Source: Floccularia luteovirens
Taxonomy: Eukaryota > Basidiomycota > Agaricomycetes > Agaricales > Squamanitaceae
Direction: 5' to 3'
Length of the DNA stretch: 64,000 nt
NCBI GenBank assembly: GCA_009739215.1
Contig: VSJF01000003.1
Coordinates: 434,001-498,000, forward strand
In this document: positions 1-10,538 of the stretch, piece after piece
Layout of the letters: every line of letters starts with the position of its first letter
Numbering within the stretch: position 1 is the first letter of the stretch
Translations under genes and position numbers: made by a program
The notes under the pieces: generated by a model
What the model was told of the DNA's origin: nothing
Databases searched by the model: none
Seen by the model: the letters and a program-made list of their open reading frames with translations, nothing else

Positions 1-1938
1 CATGTACAATCTGGCAACCTTAAACCTGGGAAATACGGGCAGGTACAGTTCGTAGACAAGTGCAATTTTGATACATCCCGCCGACGAGATTCCAGGCTGA
101 ACCCTTCAGAAGAGGGAATCATCCCATTGGACACAGACCCGGATATACATCAGAAAGGCAAACTCACTAGTATATGTCATGAGAACGACCTAGGTATCAT
201 TAGTGATGAATGAAATAGCTAGTTGCGATACTTACATCATAATCCGAGGCGAGTACTCTAGCATCTGGCATTACTGTCTTTGATCTCATAATTAAAACCC
301 TCAGTGGGTACTCGCAATGCTTTACAATTTCTCTATCCCATTGGCTCAAAAGATTGGCAGGAATGATGATGAGAGTCGCGGACGATAAGTAAATCCTCCG
401 TGGGTGTAGTGTAACTTTCCTTCTTCGATCACGTTCTGTATTCGTAGGTTCACCTGGATAGTGATTATAGAATGGAACATTGTGATGAAGAAGTCCTCCA
501 ACTGGAAGCGAGTTCACACTATCTTCCATCTCTATTCTCTTCATGTATTTCTTCATCCCTTGTTGTGTAGAAGTGTTTGGTGTAGTAGTCACAGGTGTAG
601 TTCGATTATGATGTAGGAGCAGTTCTACTAGTGAGGGTACGCGATGTGTATGTGCACTAAGCTTTTGGCTACCACCGTCAAATCGTTGGCGGGCGGTTAT
701 GCAATCAAGGGAAGGGAAATGCTTGAAAGATAGAGGTGTCAAAACAGGTCTATCGTCCATAATCGATTCTTCTGGAGTAGGAAGTTGATTTATTGTAGCG
801 AGTATTAGAGCTAGGATCATGACAGTTTTTCCAGTACCTTGTTTTATAGAAGTCAATATCACTCCCTTGAACCGATAATGTATCCAGATACCTAGCTCTT
901 CACAAAGAATTCCACCTCGACACTGAGCTACCATTGGACGCTCTTGCAATATCTCCATAGTCCCTGGTTGGAGATAAAATGTTTTATTATCGATTGTTGT
1001 AAGAGAGATGAATAAGGGGTCTGAAATGTCACTACGACCGAGCTCCCTTCGCATCATTGCAGCTACAGATTGACGCTGATATTTGTATAAGTAACTTCGC
1101 ATACCAAGGCCGTCAAGATTGTCAGAGAAATCCAGTAAACGGGTACTAATGTCTTCCCAGCCTGGGACAACGCCTGTGGATGGCGAAGGAAGCTCACTGT
1201 AAATCTCCGAAAGACTTCTGCTATCCTATAATCGAAAGATGGTATGAATTCTGCAGTATATGTTTGTTGTAACATAACAGTAGGAAAAAATACCTTGGTG
1301 TCCGGAACGAAAGAGACTCTCCTACCACGACGTACACCTGTCCAGGTATTGACATCTTTGTTAATCTCGGGAAGCAACCTTCTAAGATATCGACGTGCAG
1401 GCGCCAAGATACTCTCTTTACGCAGCCGCAGTTTCCCTTTGACATTTGCCAGGTCATGTGGAATGAGATATATCCTTACAAGCAGCTCTGTCCCTCCAAA
1501 AATCCTCTGAGTCGCAGATATGAACTGGTGCTTAGCGAGAAATTCCAGTTGTTGACATAAAGCAGCACTTTGGTTATCCTGCAGTTGTCCGAGAATCGAA
1601 GTGCCCCGAAATGTGTGCCAACCATCCTCGGTGTGTACATGGTCACAGAAAGCTTGATTTGCACCAGGAACAACACCAAGTACGACGGTTCCCACAGGCA
1701 AAAGCTTCCCAAGGGCATAGGCGGAGTTCTCTTGTGAGGCACCTGTATACAGCTCTTGATGTCTGGAAACGTCCTCGAGACATGCGGAACAACACGAAGG
1801 ACACGGTGGAAGCATTGGAACCAGACCCGTTTCTAAGGGATGAAGAGGTTGAGAAAAGCAAACATGGGCGGGAGAGTCAAACGCTAAGCTCGAGCTGTTA
1901 AAATCTGAGTTAATTATCATTCCGGAGCCGTACCGCAT
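1..1938 (-). CDS. SNF2-family ATPase/helicase, N-terminal part (3' end off the left edge)
   Basis: This is the N-terminal part of a SNF2-type DNA-dependent ATPase, a nuclear chromatin or repair motor; the exact subfamily is not recognisable. Introns inferred from frame connect three blocks: an N-terminal region, a block beginning MRSYLYKYQRQSVAAMMRRE (Q-motif-like), and the P-loop. The P-loop is split by an intron, so EEL and GTGKTVMILALI join to EELGTGKT near 830-910. Motif Ia-like text (LIIIPANLLSQWDREI) lies near 340-380. After a further intron the chain reads DVVLMTYTRF and then a cysteine-containing stretch before the edge. The start was set at the ATG at 1938; an in-frame TTG at 1968 is not preferred, and an ATG at 1920 is an alternative. 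The DEAH box and helicase C domain would lie beyond the window. Confidence 0.8.
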
Positions 1939-2043
1939 CAAGCCACGTGACACACCAGACACGCTCAAGTCCTGCCAATTTTATTTCCCCAAACCCTCTC
2001 AATTTTGTGAGTTCGCGTAAAACATCGAGCAAAACCAAAACCA
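1939..2043. promoter_or_regulatory. Short divergent promoter region (SNF2 gene / PAM17)
   Basis: About 105 bp separates the two divergent start codons, so both genes must share this spacer or use promoter elements inside each other's transcribed region. No clear TATA box was seen. Confidence 0.4.
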
Positions 2044-2919
2044 ATGATTACTCCCTGTCTTACACGATCACTTGGTCAGTCTACAAAGGCTCTGGGCTTC
2101 CAAGTCGCGAAAAGACCTCTGTATTTTACACGGCTACAGTCTACTACCGCGAAAACAACTTCGAAGCAAGCAGCAGCAGAAGTTCCGGAGACCCTAACAT
2201 GGCCGCAGTATCTGACAATCAGAAGAAACAAGAGGCGGTGGCAAACTGTACGTCTTCGACCATTGTATATTCTACCTACGATGGACTTACAGTCATTAAG
2301 GCGCTCACAATTCCTTGTGCACTGTTTCGGCTTTGGAGGGGGCGTATTGTATTTCGGATCGCTTGAAATAGATCCGACAAAACCCATCATGGTCAGTTTT
2401 CACATCATGCTTGCCCCTGCTAGACAATAATGTCCTCATAGGGAATTGACCCATTCTTCTTCTACGGTATTTGCACTGTGGGTTGTGTCGGTATGTATTC
2501 ACCTTAACGGTTTCTCGGTTTCTCGTCCTCAACTACAGGATAGGTGCTGGAGCTCTTGTTGGTCCTCCTATTGGCTCTGCAATATGGCGGTTCACGTATC
2601 GTAGTTCTCTCCCTGCAATTGATGCTCGAGACCGTGAATTCTTCAAGCGCATTGCCAAGAACCGTGTAGATGCTACTCTTCAAAGTCCCACACAACCTGT
2701 ACCCGACTATTATGGTTTGTCAGAGAAACAACTACAGTTTCTTCTCTTCGCTAACTGCTTATCTCTTTTCGAAGGCGAAAAGATTGGCTCGTTGCACCAG
2801 TACCGACAGGTAATGAAGTGTATATTCAAATATTTTGATAAGATAACCAATACATATTTTTACAGTGGCTTCGTGATCAAGCAAAGTATAGACGTAAAGC
2901 CCTTCTACCCGAGGTGTGA
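2044..2919 (+). CDS. PAM17: Pam17, subunit of the mitochondrial presequence-translocase motor
   Basis: Pam17 is an inner-membrane protein that helps organise the TIM23 import motor. Predicted exons are 2044-2247, 2293-2391, 2442-2490, 2544-2714, 2775-2809 and 2866-2919, which keep frame and give 203 residues, a normal Pam17 length. The N-terminus is basic and serine/threonine-rich, as in a mitochondrial presequence. Recognisable family blocks in order are LTWPQYLTIRRNKRRWQT, GSLEIDPTKPIMGIDPF, GALVGPPIGSAIWRF, DAREFF-type text (DARDREFFKRIAKNRVDAT), PVPDYYGEKIGSLHQYRQ and WLRDQAKYRRKALLPE. Two hydrophobic segments lie in the middle. For intron 3 the acceptor at 2543 was preferred to one at 2538 because the latter introduces a stop. 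Just after the first intron a second frame reads TIPCALF, so that acceptor deserves an mRNA check. Confidence 0.93.
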
Positions 2920-3127
2920 TTACTATACAAAATCATTGTACACATAATCGTATATATCAGAACTTTGGCATCTCATTTGGGCTGGACAAACACACGTCGT
3001 TGCTACCCCCTATAAATTAATACCTCCCGTACTAAAATGTGTTGGATATATGAGAAAAGCGCACGAAAATGTAGAGCACCCTTGAAAAATACTATCTTGC
3101 AACATAACCAGTCAGAATAAAAGTTCA

Positions 3128-6100
3128 TCAAATGATATCTACTAATTGGTTGGAAACAGCTCTATACAAAGATCTCGCACCCTCAGACGGGATATAACTA
3201 CCAAGAGCTGTAGTAATCAAAGAATCCACCGTCTTTGGCGATAATGTGCGCACGACATCGCCACCAAGAGTGTACATCGCCTCTGAACAGATCGCTTTCT
3301 TCTCCATTGTCGTGAATGGCGTAAACGGTAGAACAGTTGTTACTCTTGACACAATCGAAGCCTTGAACAAGAAGGTAAGTACCAAGATTGAACATGTTTG
3401 AAAAAGGGACACACCCCAAGACGCTCGGAAACAAGTGGTCGGAGTAAACCCATAAGTTCCACATACTCTTCCCTGGACATGAGTTGTTCAGAGTCCTCCC
3501 GCACAGTCCGGTATTTGAGGATCAGATCATGTCCAATATTAGACGTCCCCAGCCAAACCACATTGCTGACATCCACATGTCTACTTCCAGCTTCGAAAGA
3601 ACACCGACCAAGCTCCCAAGGCATCAGTAATGAAACAAGAGTCTTTTCATCCTGAGTTTTCTCGATTTCCTGGTATTAATGAGTTAGAATGACGCAATAA
3701 GATCAGTAAAATCACTCACGTCGAATACAACAACACAACGTTTGCCTTCGTTGTTGATCAAGAACTCAGCTAACGTACAGCTTGTGGGTGTCTGTTGTTC
3801 AAATAGTTAACTTCGTCTCATAACTGTCAACAAGAACTGGCGTACATCGTATGGGCTCATTGAGTAAGACTGCCACAGGTCATGAGTAGATCGCAGAGTC
3901 GTCATGTTCACAGTATGTGTCGGTACATCCAGCAAAGCGCCGACTAAATAACAAAACAATGTCAATTTTCTTACTTTCATATGGGAATACAAACACTTGC
4001 ATTTTCGAGCCAACAGACTTTTACCATGTCCACTGGGTCCTATAAAATGTCGTATCAAAACCAGAAACAATCAATACAGATATATGCACACATACCACAG
4101 AGCAACACAACAATCGGAGTGGTAGAAAGCGCTCTCGAATGCACGTTGAGAACCCTGAACAACTGTTCGAGGGCACGATCTTGACCAACTAAGTCGTATC
4201 GGACACGAGCGAGTGGTCGGAAAGAAGATCGATATATGAGAGCAGAAGTTCTACGGGTGTGTTGCGCATCTGCCCGCTCAACGTAATATCTACAGTCGAC
4301 AGTTAGAAAAATAGAGAAAAATCGCTATTCAGAATTCATACCTTGTAGCAGGATCCATCTCTTCAAGTAATGACTTCTGAAGGTGCGTTTTGTCATTAGC
4401 ATCTTGGGATAATGTGGTAGCCTTCTTAGCAGGACTCCTCAAAACACTAGGATCGGCTCCGAAAGCTAACAGCGTCTTCACAATCTCCATTTTATGTGTC
4501 AACTGATTATTCGTCATTGCGAACATCAACGCAGATTGTGGGCCGACCGCATCATTCGGTCCGACATCCCCATTTTCCAGAACTTGTTTCACTTGCTCGA
4601 CATCATCACTGGCAATGGCGAACATGAGCGTCGGCTTAGGCGTGGCGATGGAATAGAGGTGTTCTGGTAAAGGGGGGATGACGCTATGTCTCGAATCGGG
4701 GACGGTTGACAAGGGTCGACGAATTGTTTCATCCAGTGCTTCATGATTGATCATCTCTTCCTCTTCATCATGTCTGAATTGAGGCTCAGAGAGTCGACTG
4801 TCCGATCGATGATACATATCTTCGGGCTCATGATTGACTGGATTTTCCCATGACGTGGAGATAGGAATGGGGGCAGACATTGGTTCGGAAGATGATTCAT
4901 GATGTTGGAACGAGTCCGTTGATGGGGGCGCAGAAGAATTTTGTCGGTGAATGAGAGTATTACGTATATGTTCTGGTATAAGAGCTGAACAAGGTGATGA
5001 AAGCTGATATTGACAGTCAGAATTAACACAATCTAACATTGCATAATATAATCACCAGAGGATTGTTAGATATTGATATGCCTGATGATACACTTGCAGA
5101 TGAGATAGATAAACGATGAATATTTCCTGTAAAGTCATGTTAGTAAAGTAGCCAACTGATATCCGAAACATGTGTACAAACCCTTTTGATGATTGTGATT
5201 GGTATTGCGAGAACTATGACTAGACATGCGAGAGGAAATAGGAAAACTAGCAGAAGAATTCGAATTGATCAATGTAGACTTTATTAGAAACAGAAAAAAC
5301 ATTTCAGCAACCAAGAAAAACGCAGACTTCACCCAGAACATACCAATCTAAGAGGCTTCAGACGGCCAGCGGCTGAAGTAGGAGGAGTAGAAGACCGAGT
5401 GGGGCATTGTGCGTCTTTTGGCGACAGATGGGATGTAGATTCATGCATTGTAGAAGAGCGAGGAATGGATCTGGAAGCACGTCCAGAAATGAGTGAGGAC
5501 CTATTTGTACGACCCTACAAAAAATGTTAGTAATTATACTCCACGGGAGATGTAAGCCAATCTCACTAGCACAAAAGAGTTCCTAAACCCAAACGGGACC
5601 TTTTTCGAAACTTCGACAACCTGCTCATCAACACTTTGATTTAGAGAGCTAGTAAGAGATGGTTGTCTAGAAAGTTCAGCGGAAAATGGTGACGCGCGTC
5701 CTTTAGACAATGAATCTAGAGATGTTATAGGTGATGATAGAGATGTTGGTGAATCTGCTGTGATTGTACCAGATCGTCCTCTCCGTACCGGTGGAGGTGT
5801 AAATACGCGCTCGCGCAAAGAGCTAGGGGTAGACATGGCCGAGCCCTGCCGTTGATTGACAGGGGAAGGAGTGTTAACAGAATTCCGGATCGAGTTAGAG
5901 ATCGATTCCGGACTTGCAAATTCAGAATAAGTATCATAAAGAGAATTTAGGGTATCATTAGCAGTAGGTGCTGGACGGGTGACTGTGGGAGATCGAAGAT
6001 ATGCTAGTTGTGCGGTGATGTCTTGAGAAGATATTGTATTATCATTATCATCATCTTCAAGAGGACCAGTGATAGCTTCTGGTGAAAGAGAGGTTTCTGA

Positions 6101-8385
6101 GTCGGCCTGAATGAGTGTGTTTACGAAGGACCTTGTCGGTTCATCCTCTTCAACTTTTAAGTTTGCCGTGAAGGGTGTGTCCAGGTCATCATCATCAACA
6201 AAGTCTACCTCAGTCGACATAGGGGAATCCAAACATTTTTTTTCAACTACTATCGAAGGGCTCTCAGATGTAGGCTCGAGATTTCTTTCGATGATTTTCT
6301 GTGATGCAGGATGCGACCCAAGGAAGACGGCAGTTAACCCATCTTTGTCTTCCCATGCGGAAGTTCCACCAAGAGTATCTTGTGCTAATTCATCGGAGTG
6401 CTTATCTTCTATGACTTCAACTCGGTGTGGAGGGGGTGGATTCGACAAGTCCGCCACTAATGGTTTAGGTTGTACACGGGCAGTATTTATCTCCGTTGGT
6501 TCAATAACTGATTCAGCAATTATCGAGTAACGGTCCGTCGGAGAATCCAGGTCGAAAGCCGAGATAAGACCTTCACGTTGGGGAGATTTCGAGATTGGTG
6601 ATGAGGTTAATGATGGCGAACGATTGTTAAATGTACCCAGACGCGGAGACCTTATCCGAGCTGAGGGAGAACCAAATGGTGACGCAAGAAGGTCAAAAGT
6701 AGAATTCATGACTGGACTTCTTGGGGGAGACATTCTGAGCGGATAGGGTGTTTTCCAATTATCCATAAACCCGGAATCAAAGGATTGCATATCCTCCCCA
6801 GTACCGTCTTCATCGTCTACAACGAAAGGGATTAACCGAAGATGTGATAGATCAACTGGCGACAGGAGATCAGGAAGAGTTTCAGGTGCAGTGACAGGTT
6901 CACCGGTATCAGGAGAACTTGCTATCGTGCGAATGAGCGGACGATCATTGTCAGGGTTCAAACTGTTGGAATGGTAGTTGGAGTGATCTTGATGGCCAAA
7001 GTTCACCTCATCAAGTCCTGTAATCAATGGATCACTAGAAAAGCTGGAACTTCCTTTAAGGGGTGATGGCGACGCTTCATCTCCTAATGCCGAGTCTCGA
7101 TCATCCAGAGGGAATGTATGTTCCTGCACAGACTGGGCTTTGTTGGTCACTTCCTCGAAGTCGTCCTGTACGTATTCATCCGTAGAGAGGGGTTCATGCA
7201 AAGGAGCGTTTCCAGAATCTGATGGGGGGACAGGTCGCTCGGTGATAGTAGTTAAGCATGGTCCGAAAACCTCTTCCTCCTCGGTATCATCCTGGATATT
7301 CTGGCTTGTGGGGAGAACATGAGGAGTCTCATGCGAGAACCAATTCACGGAGTCAGTCGAATTGTTAACTGGTTCGGTGGTGCTGAACTGCGGTCCAACT
7401 TCAACAACTTCCTCTCCATCTTCTTGTATAAAGGAATCATGAGGAGTATCACGAAAAAACCAATTGTCGGAGTATGATGAAATATCAGACTTTCCGACGG
7501 TATTTAGATGAAGTTCGGCAGCTTCTGTTTCTTCCTCGGGGTCGTCTTGTATATATGAATCTGTAGAGAGAATAGCAGGAGTCTCATGCGAGAACCAACC
7601 CCCAGAGCGAGTCGGAGTATCGGACTGTTCAGTAGTAGTCAACTGCTGCTGAACTTCTTCATCTACGGAGTCATCTTGAGACGTGTCATGAGAGATCCAA
7701 TTATCAGAGTCTGTTGAAATGCTAGCTTGTTCTGAGGGAGTCAAAAGAGATGATGGGAAAAATTCTTCTTCTTCTAGGTCGTCCTGTATATATTCATCGG
7801 TAAAAGAATCGTCTTGCGAAAGCCAATTGCCAGAGTCGGTTGAATCATCGTCTGTTAATGGTTTGCACAATGCAATATCTTCATCTTCCTCCTCGTGGTT
7901 CACCAGTATAGGATCTCCTTCAAAAAGTGGATCATGCGAGAACAAATCACTCGAATTCGTCAAATTATCAACCTGTTCGTTGGTACTTGGAAGCCCTTCG
8001 GGACCTTGGCCTTCCATAAATTCTTCTTCTTCCTCTGGGTCATCTCCAATAACATCTCTCAATGCTAATAACAAGCCAGATAATCGTGGTGAACGTGTTG
8101 GTGAGCGAACAGAACGGGGAGAGCTGATTGTAACCAAAGGAGGTTTAGCAGGAGTGGATGGGTCACTTAACGACCGCATGGGCTGCTGTCCTGCGGAAAT
8201 GCCATGTCTTGTACCCGCAGCAGAGCCAGGATGCACGAAATTACAAGAGTCACCGAATAAGCAGCGACCTTGTTGGTAATATGGACATGGTCGCGCTAGA
8301 ATGTTTGAATATAAATATACAATGAGGAAAGTAGAATGAAAGCAACTTTACACTTTATTAGCCAAGTAGGTTGAGACAAGACCAT
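3128..8385 (-). CDS. CCCH zinc finger - ankyrin - Clp/Hsp100-type AAA+ ATPase fusion
   Basis: One spliced gene of roughly 1,550 residues. The short first exon (8385-8352) joins across an intron to complete a CCCH finger, CPYYQQGRCLFGDSCNFVH (C-x7-C-x5-C-x3-H), near residues 14-32. A long exon (8295 to about 5573) encodes a Ser/Pro/acidic disordered region of about 900 residues. Small exons then lead in frame to an ankyrin-like region (LMFAIASDDVEQVKQVLENG, then a second repeat ending LLAFGADPS) at 5003-4342. The AAA+ module follows: Walker A GPSGHGKS (near 4015-4040), Walker B CVVVFDEIEK (near 3721-3750), sensor-1-like WLGTSN (near 3550) and a C-terminal GARSLYRAV sensor-2-like motif just before the stop. 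The ATPase resembles the single Clp-type module of ankyrin-ClpB proteins. Every intron examined between the finger and the ATPase preserves frame. The function is unknown; RNA binding through the finger is inference. Confidence 0.8.
7135..7965 (-). repeat. Degenerate tandem protein repeat of about 35-45 residues, ~7 copies, inside the CCCH-ANK-AAA gene
   Basis: The translated segment repeats a unit with two conserved cores: (D/G/V)NWFSH(E/D)TP and, some 10-15 residues later, (Y)IQDD(x)EEE, each unit ending in a serine-rich T(D)S. Copies can be followed as SSDLFSHDP, GNWLSQDD, DNWISHDT, GGWFSHETP, DNWFFRDTP, VNWFSHETP and GNAPLHEP. Spacing varies and copies are diverged, so this is an old repeat array in a disordered acidic region rather than a recent slippage product. 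Confidence 0.75.
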
Positions 8386-8613
8386 TATCAGGCATTGAGC
8401 TGCTGAGATGCAACGCTAGCCTGCAGGTTACAGCCCGAGGAATGGAGATGAGGGTTTTAAAGAAGAAATTTGAAACGAGAGACCCTTGAATGATCCTGTC
8501 AAGTTTCTAGCGAAGTCAGCTTTCACTTTGACAACTCAAACCGAACAACAATCAATAACCAGTCACAGCCTGTCACACAATATTTCAAAAAAACATTAAA
8601 AATAACCGTCTGT
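8386..8613. promoter_or_regulatory. Divergent promoter region (CCCH-ANK-AAA gene / glutaredoxin-like gene)
   Basis: The 228 bp between the divergent start codons at 8385 and 8614 contains no open frame of note and must hold both promoters or 5' UTRs. Confidence 0.4.
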
Positions 8614-9036
8614 ATGACATCTCGTATCACCCGTACCCCTCGTTTAACCTTGTTCTCCGGTCCAAACTGCTCTTTGTGCGATGTAAGTCCTAATCCTAAT
8701 ATCATATTACTTGAATTTAAAATATCTAGACTGCAAAAGCAGAACTGGCTAAAGTTAGACAACAAGTGAGTTGATATCCTGTTCAAACAACAGTTACTAG
8801 AAACTACGTCTTAGCGATCATTCCAACTCGATACCATCAATATCCACGATCAAGGTCAAGAGCGGTGGAAGAACAAATATGTGTATTGGATCCCTGCTCT
8901 CCATCTAGAAGGGAAAGAGATAGCAAAAGGCCGGTGGGACTCGCACATTGTGACTCAGGCGCTTGACAAATGGGAGAAGCAGGTGGAGGAGAAGGCGGGG
9001 GTGGAAGTGAAGGACAACACACTACCCAAAACGTAG
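8614..9036 (+). CDS. Glutaredoxin-like small thiol protein
   Basis: Predicted exons 8614-8682, 8730-8765 and 8815-9036 give 108 residues. The first exon ends FSGPNCSLCD, a CxxC active-site motif (CSLC) following a beta strand, as in glutaredoxin-like proteins of the DUF836 type (yeast YDR286C kind). The second exon begins TAKAEL, the helix after the active site. Later come the thioredoxin-fold features DTINIHD and WIPALHLEGKEI, whose Pro is the cis-proline position; family members usually show a V-P pair there. It ends in a charged helix. The role is probably thiol-disulfide redox, perhaps mitochondrial as in relatives; no clear presequence is visible. The stop TAG at 9034-9036 lies inside the predicted N-terminus of the next gene, which reads another frame. 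Confidence 0.85.
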
Positions 9037-10046
9037 AATGGCTACCCTACTTTGTTGACACTACAACCAATACGAATACGGGTTGGGACATGAGTGGTGT
9101 GTATGTGCGGCATAGCGAAGAGATCCTAGGTGAAGCAGAAAAAGAAGACAACGCATCACTGCCAGCATGGAGAACGCAGAGTCTATGCTTCAATTGCGGT
9201 TATCCAGATCACACTGTTTCATCTTGCCCAGAACCAATAAATCGTGAAGTCGTCTCTCTATCTCGAACACTCCGCCAATTCCTCCAGGAAAACGAAAGGT
9301 TAGCAAATTGGAAGAGAATCCACGTCGTTGAAGAATGGAGGCAACAACGCCTTGAATGGCTAGAAATTCTCCAACCCGGTAAAGTTAAAGGACATCTCCT
9401 TCGCGAGGCTCTCGGCGGTGAAGACGGGGATTGGGAATGGCTTAAGAATATGACATGTTGGGGTTACCCTCCAGGTTGGATTGGAAAAGACGACCCGAGG
9501 AATTTAGTTCGTGAAAGAATATGGAATGAGGATTTCGACGGAATAGACGGCCTTTCTGACGATGAGCTATTCCTTATACATGGAGACGACGGAGATATCG
9601 AAGAGGTCTCATCCAAAAATATACAAACGACTTCACAGACTCCTGAAACGCCAGGATCGACCGATTCCGTCCCTCTAGAGTCGCACAAAACTGAACAAAA
9701 TACTAACCCTGAAAACCACACGACGAGGTGGGCTCAATACCCGAATACATATTTCAATTACGAGCTCCTCCCAGTATACAATGGCTTATCTCTCCCCGGA
9801 ATGGAAAAGCAAAATCATGCAATTGGTTCTTATAGCTCAACTTATACATCCAACAGACAAGACCTCTGGCAAAGAATTATTTCAGGAGAGAATTTCACAT
9901 CTGTCATTGACCCACCTGTTCCACCACCACCATCAGAGGAACCCCCGCCTCTCCCTCCGCCATCAAGCGCACCGCCACCGCCGCCACCATCTCCCCCGCA
10001 TGATTCCGGTAATGAGATGGATATGGACATGTCCGACTCTGACTGA
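8970..10046 (+). CDS. CCHC zinc-knuckle and PSP-domain protein (ZCCHC8-like)
   Basis: An uninterrupted frame of 358 residues. A CCHC zinc knuckle, CFNCGYPDHTVSSCP, sits near residues 73-87 and is followed by a proline-rich PSP-domain signature: GHLLREALG, then WGYPPGWIGKDDPRNLV near 165-180. PSP plus knuckle is the layout of ZCCHC8 and related spliceosome or nuclear-exosome targeting proteins, so a nuclear RNA role is likely. The C-terminus is a polyproline tract followed by an acidic end (MDMDMSDSD). The start is uncertain: the ATG at 8970 overlaps the upstream gene by 67 bp and gives a glycine-rich leader, whereas an ATG at 9090 begins MSGVYVRHSEEIL. The conserved-looking text VEWLPYFVDTT lies before 9090, which favours an upstream start or an unseen 5' exon. 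Confidence 0.8.
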   Translation: MGEAGGGEGGGGSEGQHTTQNVEWLPYFVDTTTNTNTGWDMSGVYVRHSEEILGEAEKEDNASLPAWRTQSLCFNCGYPDHTVSSCPEPINREVVSLSRTLRQFLQENERLANWKRIHVVEEWRQQRLEWLEILQPGKVKGHLLREALGGEDGDWEWLKNMTCWGYPPGWIGKDDPRNLVRERIWNEDFDGIDGLSDDELFLIHGDDGDIEEVSSKNIQTTSQTPETPGSTDSVPLESHKTEQNTNPENHTTRWAQYPNTYFNYELLPVYNGLSLPGMEKQNHAIGSYSSTYTSNRQDLWQRIISGENFTSVIDPPVPPPPSEEPPPLPPPSSAPPPPPPSPPHDSGNEMDMDMSDSD

Positions 10047-10538
10047 CCTATTCGTTTCAATCCCTTTCGCCCTCTCTTCTCCCATCATGTATACATCAAT
10101 CATAGCCGTTCAGTTGCTTAATATCAGAAGTACTAGCAGTGACATCAAAGAACCATTTCTTACTCCCTAATCTCACATTGCTTGGATTTCATCAATTGTT
10201 CTATTCAAAATTACAATATGTACTATATCATACACATCAGGATGGGGAGTAATACACTAGATTGCAGATATAATGATATATCATCCTCGTCGACTATGAG
10301 GATGATTTGTATAACAGCTAAGACGTTGGCCAAACGTCCGCATAAACAAGAAGTGAGAGGGGGGTGTGGAAGAAGAATTAAAGAACGTAAGGGAAGTCAA
10401 AGTCCATTTACTTTAACATCATGTTTCATCTTCGTGCAATTTCGACGTTTGATATAAAGAATAGTAGGAAATCCAGTTCCAGTTTCTCTTTTTTGACAAG
10501 TTAAGTCTTTGCGAGAGTGAGTTACTCTTGTGTCAAGA
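10047..10538. other. Convergent intergenic spacer, no gene seen
   Basis: This lies between the 3' ends of the PSP-domain gene and the four-TM gene. It contains only short chance frames and presumably holds both 3' UTRs. Confidence 0.4.

Noticed and set aside
5534..8236. The 900-codon minus-strand frame as a gene on its own
   Set aside because: Its start lies inside a zinc finger completed by an upstream exon, and its end runs into an intron donor that leads in frame to further exons.
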